From assembly GCA_014529385.2 (NCBI GenBank), contig CM043956.1, positions 86,789,721-86,853,720 on the forward strand: DNA of 64,000 nt, in the 5' to 3' direction. Under the pieces are notes generated by a model that ran no database searches, was not told the origin of the DNA, and worked only from the letters and a program-made list of their open reading frames with translations. The stretch comes from Adiantum capillus-veneris (taxonomy: Eukaryota > Streptophyta > Polypodiopsida > Polypodiales > Pteridaceae). Shown piece by piece: positions 57,458-64,000 of the stretch (within the stretch, counting starts at the first letter, position 1; each line of letters opens with the position of its first letter). The position numbers and the translations under genes are program-made.

Positions 57458-58260
57458 TTTTCCTGATTTGTTCACTACTTCATATGAAGGGATTAGAGGA
57501 TTCAAAGGAGAAGAGATGCATATAGAGCTAAATGAAGGTGCTAAGCCAATGCGAAAAATTCTAAGAAGGATGGGTCAAGAGCAGATGGAAGCCTTGCAGG
57601 AAGAGGTGGACAAGTTATTGAAGGCAGGGTTCATAGTCCTAGTGGAAACCACAGAATGGGTAAGTCCAGTAGTAGTCAGCCCAAAGAAGGATGGAAAGTG
57701 GAGGATTTGTGTAGATTTTAAACCCTTAAATGCAGCCACTAAGAAGAACCCATATCCTCTCCCATTCATCGATCAGATCTTGGATTCAGTGGTAGGTTAT
57801 GAGAGGTACAGTGTGTGTGATGGTTTTTCAGGCTATTTTCAATTGAAGATTACTCTTAAAGACCGAACAAAGACTACTTTCATTATGCATGGGGCTGCTA
57901 TTGCTACACGGTATTGCCATTTGGGTTGTCAAAATGGACCATCCTTCTTTCAAGAGAGAGCAAATTGGGTATTGGCACCATTCATTGGTAGTTGTATTAA
58001 AGCTTTTATGGACGACTTCTGTGTCTACAACAGTAGGTCTGAACACCATGGGAAGCTGCAGATGGTAGTGGCTTGATATGATGAATGTGGAGGACAACTA
58101 AATCCAAAGAAATGTCATTTAGCACAGCCAAGGGTGAAGATATTGGGCCATATGGTGTCAGAAAATGGCATTGAGGCTGATCCAGACAAGGTTAAGTCTA
58201 TTATTCTTCTTCCATCACCTACGAGTACAAAGAAATCGGCACCTTTATACACAGAGTAAA
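57405..58260 (+). pseudogene. Reverse transcriptase of Tat-like copy 1
   Basis: RT motifs in order: EWVSPVVVSPKKDGKWRICV, then RYSVCDGFSGYFQLKI, then the catalytic box AFMDDFCVYNSRSEH. A stop at 58074-58076 interrupts the thumb, which continues PKKCHLAQPRVKILGH and VSENGIEADPDKVKS in the same frame to a frameshift near 58255. Confidence 0.83.
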
Positions 58261-58832
58261 GTACATGGCGCAGTTTATTCCATTGTCTTCACAGCTCCTT
58301 TATCCATTACAACAAGTGGAAAAGCATGATCCATTGCAATGGGATGGCAAGTGTGAAGAATTGTTTCAAGAGGTGAAAGAAGTGTTAGGGGGGTTGTTAG
58401 CCATGCAAGCCCCTAATTGGGAGCAAGTATTTTATATAAATCCATCAGTAGGGGATGATACCATTAGAGCCATTCTATTGCAAAAGGGGAAGGGCATCCA
58501 TTATATGAGGCCAGTGTATTGTGCAAGCCGAGTGAAGTTAGTAGCAGAGAGAAAATTATCGGAAATAGAGTTAGTGATTGATGGTCAGTGTGATATTCAC
58601 TTGTCGACAATTTCGTCATTACTTGATACCGCGACCTTTTGTTTGCTTTACAAGTTACACCTTTTTGCCACATTTAATTAATGGCACTAACATGTCAAAT
58701 GTGGTCAAGAAATGGGTAATTGAGCTGCAAGAGTTTGAGTTCTCTTTTTTAGTGGAAGACGGTACAAGAGCTACCCTCACTGATTTGTTGACTTACAAGG
58801 AGAATCTCCTCCTTGTTAAGGAAAGGTGGTGA
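58258..58832 (+). pseudogene. RT connection and degenerate first RNase H, Tat-like copy 1
   Basis: The frame from 58265 reads MAQFIPLSSQLLYPLQQVEK, then VFYINPSVGDDTIRAILLQ, where the first catalytic Asp of ordinary RNase H is not present, as expected for the tether domain of dual-RNase H elements. It shifts near 58600 into the frame ending WVIELQEFEFSFLVEDGTRA. Confidence 0.7.
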
Positions 58833-59476
58833 AAAGGGTAGTTCCAGAAGTGTCACAAATCAGCAATGCACATGTGTTGTTCTTTGATGGATCATATAGG
58901 AAGAGCCATGATGCGGCTTCACGGGGTATAGCACTTTATGATCCAGAGGGGAAGCTAGTATGCAAGAGGGGGTTCAAGTTGGATGCACATAGTAACAATG
59001 AAGCTGAATATGGTACTTTGGAAGCCGGATTACACATTTTTTTGAAGCATGGAATTAGAAGGTTGATCATAAAAGGTGATGCCTTGCTAGTTGTGAAGCA
59101 AGTGCTCGGTGTGTGGAAGAGTGAGAACACCTCATTGAAGGAAATATGTTTTAGAATTAAAGGCCTATTAAAAAAGTTCAAATCATGGAGCATCAAACAC
59201 ATTGAACGTGCTCTAAATGGAGAGGCACATGAAGCAGCTCAAAGCATGATTGGGAAGCTATTTGTGTTGAGGACCAATTTACCTCTTTATCATGGCCGGG
59301 AAAGTTTGGCTCAAGAAGAGGTGTTTTTGCTAATAGGAATCATTCCGAAGGACATTCAGAAGTCTAAGAATTATGGTTTTGTGCGTAGAGCATCGAGGTA
59401 CAAATTGATTGGTGATGTCTTGTACATGAAAGGGGTTGATCTCGTGTTGAGACGTGCATTATGGTTTTGTGCGTAG
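58826..59476 (+). pseudogene. Second (archaeal-like) RNase H of Tat-like copy 1
   Basis: The domain reads LFFDGSYRKSHDAASRG, NNEAEYGTLEAGL, GDALLVVKQVLG and NGEAHEAAQS. The first three acidic residues (D, E, D) are present, but the fourth site has His where Tat-like copy 2 has Asp (QEADALAS). The frame ends in an 88-base tandem duplication (59371-59458 and 59459-59546), which shifts the frame before integrase. Confidence 0.8.
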
Positions 59477-59714
59477 AGCATCGAGGTACAAATTGATTGG
59501 TGATGTCTTGTACATAAAAGGGGTTGATCTCGTGTTGAGACGTGCACCTTGGCGGAAGGAGCATTATAGAGTGTTGGAAGAGAATCATGAAGGTGCATGT
59601 GGTGTCCATTTTGCTCTGAAGATCACCTTGCATAAGATCTTGCAAGAGGGGTGTGTATGGCATAGTTTGCACAACAATGTTCACCATTGGTGTAGGTCTT
59701 GCAATAGGTGTTGA
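59459..59714 (+). pseudogene. Integrase zinc-binding start, Tat-like copy 1
   Basis: After the duplication the frame runs NHEGACGVHFALKITLHKI and ends VHHWCRSCNRC, the HHCC domain of integrase. It stops directly at the LTR start TGATGGGG, so the catalytic core is absent. Confidence 0.78.
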
Positions 59715-60268
59715 TGGGGGATTTTCACAAGCCAAGCTCCCATACCCCTCTTCTCTCATCCCCACCCCATGAAAACCCCTCTTAGGGAGGGAGTGATAAA
59801 AGACATTGGAAAAAGTAAGAAAAAATAAATTATGATTATGTAAATATATGAGAAAGGCCACCTCATGCCTGTGGGGCAGCCTATCCCCACCTTGCCTCCT
59901 TTTTCTTCACTATTGCCCCGCTGGGTGTCCCTTTTCCTCTCCTCCACTCAAAAGGTCAACCCCCTCTCTCTTCCCCTTGTCCTTTCTCCTTTCTCTCTCC
60001 CCTCAAGCTACCCCACCTCTCACCAATAATACATTGTAACTCACCAATAATGCACCCTAACTCACATGCAACTTACCCTATCTTTCAAAATAGTATACCC
60101 CACCCCCTCTTTCTCTCTCCTATCATATCCCATGACCCAAATACCCTCCTCTCTCTCTAAAGGGCGCCATGTCTCTTGTCTTGTAGCTAAATAACCTCCC
60201 CCACACTCACACACACTCAGTTTCATTGAAAAAGGTGCCCACAGACCCATCCCCACCCGGTGGTTACC
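59712..60268 (+). repeat. Tat LTR segment, left arm of an inverted repeat
   Basis: Begins TGATGGGGGATTTTCACAAG and ends CCGGTGGTTACC. It is the reverse complement of 60786-61322 with scattered differences. It contains U3-type sequence only and joins integrase codons on the left with no polypurine tract. Confidence 0.85.
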
Positions 60269-61322
60269 AGAAGGGAGAGAGTGGTAGAGCACATGGCGGA
60301 TAGGTGGGAGTTGATGCCGAAGACTCGCACGAGGGTTATGGACATCATCCTTCATTTAGTTGCCCTTCATCTTCCATAGACAAGGGTGTAGAGGTCATGC
60401 TCAAGACAAGCATGGTGATTGCGGTGATGGTGATGGTGTGGGGGTGTGTGTGTGTGCACTAGGGACACACAGTGCATAGTGTGTTCTTTGGCGATGTTGT
60501 GTGTTTTTGTGTGATGTTGACCCCTCTTTATATAGGGGAGGAGGGGGGAGAAATTCTAGAATTTAGAAATGAAGAAATCATTATCTACATAGGCCATGTG
60601 ACTGTGGGCCCCACTTGTCTGGCTGTGTGTATATGTGCCAGAACAGCAGTCTCATGAGAGAGAGATGGGTTGATGAAAAAAAGTGAGAGGTGACATGGAG
60701 AATAAAGTAATTACAAGAGGGGAGAGAGGGGAGTGTGTTCAGAGGTGAATCTGTGTGCAGATGTGTGTGAACACAAGAAAAATGAGGTAACCACCGGGTG
60801 GGGATGGGTCTGTGGGCACCTTTTTCAGTGAAACTGAGTGTGTGTGAGTGTGGGGGAGGTTATTTAGCTACAAGACAAGAGACATGGCGCCCTTTAGAAA
60901 GAGAGGGGGGTATTTGGGTCATGGGATATGATAGGAGAGAGAAAGAGGGGGTGGGGTATACTATTTTGGAAGATAGGGTAAGTTGCATGTGAGTTAGGGT
61001 GCATTATTGGTGAGAGGTGGGGTAGCTTGAGGGGAGAGAGAAAGGAGAAAGGACAAGGGGAAGAGAGAGGGGGTTGAACTTTTGAGTGGAGGAGAGGAAA
61101 AGGGACACCCGGCGGGGCAACAGTGAAGAAAAAGGAGGCAAGGTGGGGATGGGCTGCCCCATAGGCATGAGGTGGCCTTTCTCATATATTTACATAGTCA
61201 TACTTTATTTTTTCTTACTTTTTCCAATGTCTTTTATCACTCCCTCCCTAAGAGGGGGTTTTCATGGGGTGGGGACGAGAGAAGAGGGGTATGGGAGCTT
61301 GGCTTGTGAAAAGCCCCCATCA
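60269..61322 (-). repeat. 3' LTR of Tat-like copy 2 (includes right arm of the inverted repeat)
   Basis: On the minus strand it starts TGATGGGGGCTTTTCACAAG at 61322, next to a polypurine tract. It runs through the right arm (to 60786) and then a unique part holding a TATA box (60534-60526). The LTR seems to be cut at 60269, where the left arm begins. No CA end is visible. Confidence 0.78.
60526..60534 (-). promoter_or_regulatory. TATA box of the Tat-like LTR
   Basis: The minus strand reads TATATAAAG followed by AGGGGTCAACATCACAC, about 790 bases into the LTR. Confidence 0.5.
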
Positions 61323-64000
61323 TTAGCCCTCCCCTTTTGGCTAGAAGCATTAATGTCTCTAGCTCATCTATTTGATCATTATCGTCGGAGGTGGCGGCTG
61401 ATGGTGTGTCCTCATCTGGAATGTCTATAGGTGGAGCCTGGTCAAATCGAAGAAAATAAGGTTTAAGTCGCCAACCATTTACCCTGGTTTTATGAAGTTT
61501 TCCATCAGCCTCCATAAGTTGGTAGCTTCCATTGGCATAATTTTTCCTGACGATGAAAGGACCTTCCCATCGGAGTAGGAGTTTCTTATCCTTGCGCGTG
61601 TCGAAGCGATTGTCGTAGCGGAGCACCAACATTCCTTTATTCAATTCTTTTTTCCGGAGATACTCGTTAAAGCTAAGCCGTCTATGCTCTGCTTGTGCTG
61701 CATCATAATTCATTGCTTCTTCTCTGTCCAGCTGCAGTCTTTCCAAGTTGATGATGTGATCTCTCAAATGCATGTTGGGATGTTGAAGCTGGCTTGCCAT
61801 TACTCTGAGACTTTGTAGTTGCACTTCAATGGGCAAGATTGCTTCCTTACCAAATACTAGATGATACGGTGTGAATCCCAAGGATGTACGAAATGAAGTT
61901 CTGTAGGCCCATAAAGCTGGTCGTAGATACTTATCCTAGTCTCCAGGATGATTGTTTACCTGCTTGGTAATAATTTTAGAAACCATTCCATTTACCTTTT
62001 CAACTAGGCCATTACATTGAGGGTAATATGGTGAAGAGTGCCTCCTTGTAATGCCCAGTTTCTGCATTAATTCTCCTACCAAGTCTGCTCTGAAACCTGT
62101 CCCTCTATTAGAGATGATGTCTAAAGGTGTGCCAAACCTACAGCATATGTGCTCGTAGATAAATTTAGCTACCTCTACCGCTGTGATTCTAGTGGTGGCT
62201 GTAGCCTCTGCCCATCTAGTCATGTAGTCGACCCCCATGATAATGTAGAATTTTCCTGAGTTGGCCCTAGGTAATGGCCCAATGGCATCGATACCCCATT
62301 TTTCAAATGGGCCATATGAGAGAATAGGTGTCTGTGGTTCAGGCATAAGTGACCTAGTTCCGGCCTTTTGACACAACTTACATGTTTTTCACCAGTGGTG
62401 TACATCACAGTTGAGGCTAGGCCATATGAATCTTGCTTGCAAGATTTTCCTACTTGTTATGTCTAGGGCAAAGTGACCACCACAAACCCCGTCGTGACAG
62501 CTAGCAATTACTCCTGTGATTTCGTGAGAGAGAGGGACCTTCCTGAGTATTTGTTCCTTACCCTTACAGTACAAATCATCATTGATGAGTCGATACCTTG
62601 TGGCCTTCCGCGTCAGCCATTGCTTCTGTCCCTTTGTTAAATCTGATGGGCATTCCCCTGTTTTCAAAAAATGCATGATGTCAGGCAAGGCATCACTTCC
62701 TTGAAATAGAGGGAGCTTTAGTTTTATTGCTCCAACCACCACTTCCTGTAGTCTTTCACTTGCTAGGGCATCTGCTTCTTGGTTTTGAGCCCTTGGGATA
62801 TGGTGTATTTGAACTTCTTCAAACTTACCCAACAAGGTTTTTACACCACTTAAGTGAGTCCTTAAACTAGGATTCTTGCATGTCCATGCTCCATTTACTT
62901 GCCTTACCAGAAGTAGAGCATCCCCAAATACATTAAGGCGTTGTACACCTTGTGAGACGCACCATTGTAGACCCTTGGTTAGTGCTGCATACTCAGCTTC
63001 ATTGTTAGAATGTGAATCTAATAATTGGCCCAACGAAAATACCTTTGTCCCTTTGTCATCAAAGACCACTATGCCTGTAGCTGCTTTGTCGGATGCTCCT
63101 TTGTAGGCTCCATCAAAGTAGAGAGAGTATGCTCCTTCTACCATCGGTGGTACTGGAGGTAATCGGACTTCTCCTTCCTTAGATTGCTTCTCCTTCCCTT
63201 CAAAAACTTGGTAGGTCATGAGTCCCCCCAAACTTGCCCTTGTCGTGCTTTCTACCTGTACCGTGTAGTCAAACTCTTGCAGACAAACTAGCCATTTAGT
63301 AATTCTAGCAGACACATCCATGTGTTGTACAACATAGGGAAATATTTCATCCGTGGTTAGAATCACAAATTTCTTAGGCAGCAAATATGACCTAAACTTT
63401 GTAGTTGAAAATCTAAGAGCTAGGACTAAGTGTTCCACATGGGTGAAACCTTTCTCTCCTGTTGTCATCATTCGACTAGAGAAGTAGATTGGCCTCATGA
63501 AAGATTTCGTCGTATCCTTTTGGAGTAGCATAGCCCCCAATGAGTCATCACCAACACTTGAGGTGACATAGAATTTTTCATCCCACTTAGGTGGTGAGAT
63601 AGTTGGAAGAGTGGCTAAGACCTCCTTTACCTGGTTGTAGTGATGTTCGCTTTCCTCGTCCCAAGTGAAAGTTGATCTTTGAGTGAGTTGTTGCAGTGGT
63701 AGAACAAGTTGTGATAGTAGATGTATGAATCTACTTAAGTACCTCACCTTCTGTAGAAAAGAGACCAGTTGACGTGCGGTCGTTGATGAAGGTAGGTCTA
63801 TAAATGCAGACACCTTACTTGGGTCAGCGTTGATACCTTTTGCTGAAATTTCATGGCCTAGTAGAATGACTTTACTCTCCCAAATGTGGCATTTATCCAC
63901 ATTTAATTGCCCACCTAGGCTCTGCAACCTGGCCAAACCTTCAATTACCCTTTCTAAATGTGAAATACGGGAGCTATATATACAAAAATCATCAATGAAC
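61237..64000 (-). mobile_element. Tat-like Ty3/gypsy element (copy 2), 3' part
   Basis: The pol 3' half is read on the minus strand, followed by the polypurine tract (61323-61338) and the LTR. The rest lies beyond the window. It is convergent with Tat-like copy 1, and the two meet in an inverted LTR pair. Confidence 0.85.
61237..64000 (-). pseudogene. Pol of Tat-like copy 2: RT end, dual RNase H, integrase
   Basis: The frame is open from the window end, starting at the catalytic FIDDFCIYSSR, through thumb (LLGHEISAKGINADPSK), degenerate first RNase H (FYVTSSVGDDSLGAMLLQ), and second RNase H with all four acidic sites (LYFDGAYKG, NNEAEYAALTKGL, GDALLLVRQVNG, QEADALAS). Integrase follows: ASCHDGVCGGHFALDI, a stop at the KTCKLC junction (near 62387), and WGIDAIGPLP. 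ISNRGTGF has Asn where the second catalytic Asp is expected, and the Glu of NGLVEKVNG is kept. A TAG near 61936 replaces the Trp of GDWDKY. The C-terminal frame (61881-61237) runs through the polypurine tract, which codes KRGGLM, and ends inside the LTR. Confidence 0.87.
61323..61338 (-). other. Polypurine tract of Tat-like copy 2
   Basis: The minus strand reads AAAAGGGGAGGGCTAA directly before the LTR start TGATGGGGGC. Confidence 0.85.

Larger units (their letters stand above)
55594..59711 (+). mobile_element. Tat-like Ty3/gypsy element, truncated (copy 1)
   Basis: Contains a possible LTR end and primer site, a leader, gag, RT, two RNase H-like domains and the start of integrase. It then joins LTR sequence at 59712 in mid-integrase. 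A second RNase H between the RT block and integrase is the hallmark of the Tat lineage of plant gypsy elements. Zinc knuckle and protease are missing: gag sequence runs into RT within about 50 bases. Confidence 0.8.

Noticed and set aside
60798-61430. Frames within the inverted LTR arms, mirrored in 59848-60355
   Set aside because: They appear in both arms only because the DNA is duplicated; biased G/A-rich composition and no domain.

Overview
The window looks like nuclear DNA of a land plant with a large, repeat-rich genome. The evidence is a CACTA (En/Spm-type) transposon with GT-AG introns, plant chromoviruses, an Athila-like and two Tat-like Ty3/gypsy elements, Ty1/copia scraps, plant-type initiator-Met tRNA primer sites and long (CT)n/(CA)n tracts. 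The clade cannot be fixed from the sequence; a fern or gymnosperm would fit. No intact host gene, tRNA, rRNA or CRISPR array was recognised. Nearly everything that can be explained is a transposable element in some state of decay.

Layout. 1-3010: 3' part of a CACTA element: broken end of the TNP2-type transposase (DUF4216-like), an apparently intact two-intron Transposase_24 gene, a subterminal repeat cluster with a 42-bp palindrome, and the CACTACAAGA terminal repeat. 3011-8419: gene-free, with diverged duplicated blocks. 8420-15854: chromovirus copy A (+). 15855-19445: copia and other scraps, a repeat carrying a compound microsatellite, and an unrecognised exon-like pseudogene. 19446-27109: chromovirus copy B (-). 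29009-31132 and 53501-55593: two copies of an unclassified TATA-bearing repeat, with partial relatives at 34790-35112 and 38125-38290. 32224-34125: a degraded ORF cluster resembling the N-terminal part of a Penelope-like retroelement. 35353-37757: chromovirus copy C (-), one full LTR plus the start of gag. 39084-50747: an Athila-like Ty3/gypsy element (-) with two 392-bp LTRs, gag, PR-RT-RH-IN, an insertion of roughly 2.7 kb with promoter-like sequence between gag and PR, and a long third ORF downstream of integrase. 55594-59711: Tat-like element (+), truncated in integrase. 59712-61322: inverted pair of Tat LTR sequences. 61237-64000: second Tat-like element (-), running off the window.

The most interesting item is the third ORF of the Athila-like element (39566-41771, minus strand). 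It lies in the env-like position behind a good 3' splice site, yet its broken product appears to lack membrane segments and ends in a charged, coiled-coil-prone region. Other points worth following are the Penelope-like remnant, the TATA-bearing repeat family, the inverted LTR structure, and the strong TAG bias of in-frame stops in the Athila-like element, which suggests decay of methylated CAG sites. All coding assignments rest on reading protein motifs by eye; no database search was possible.
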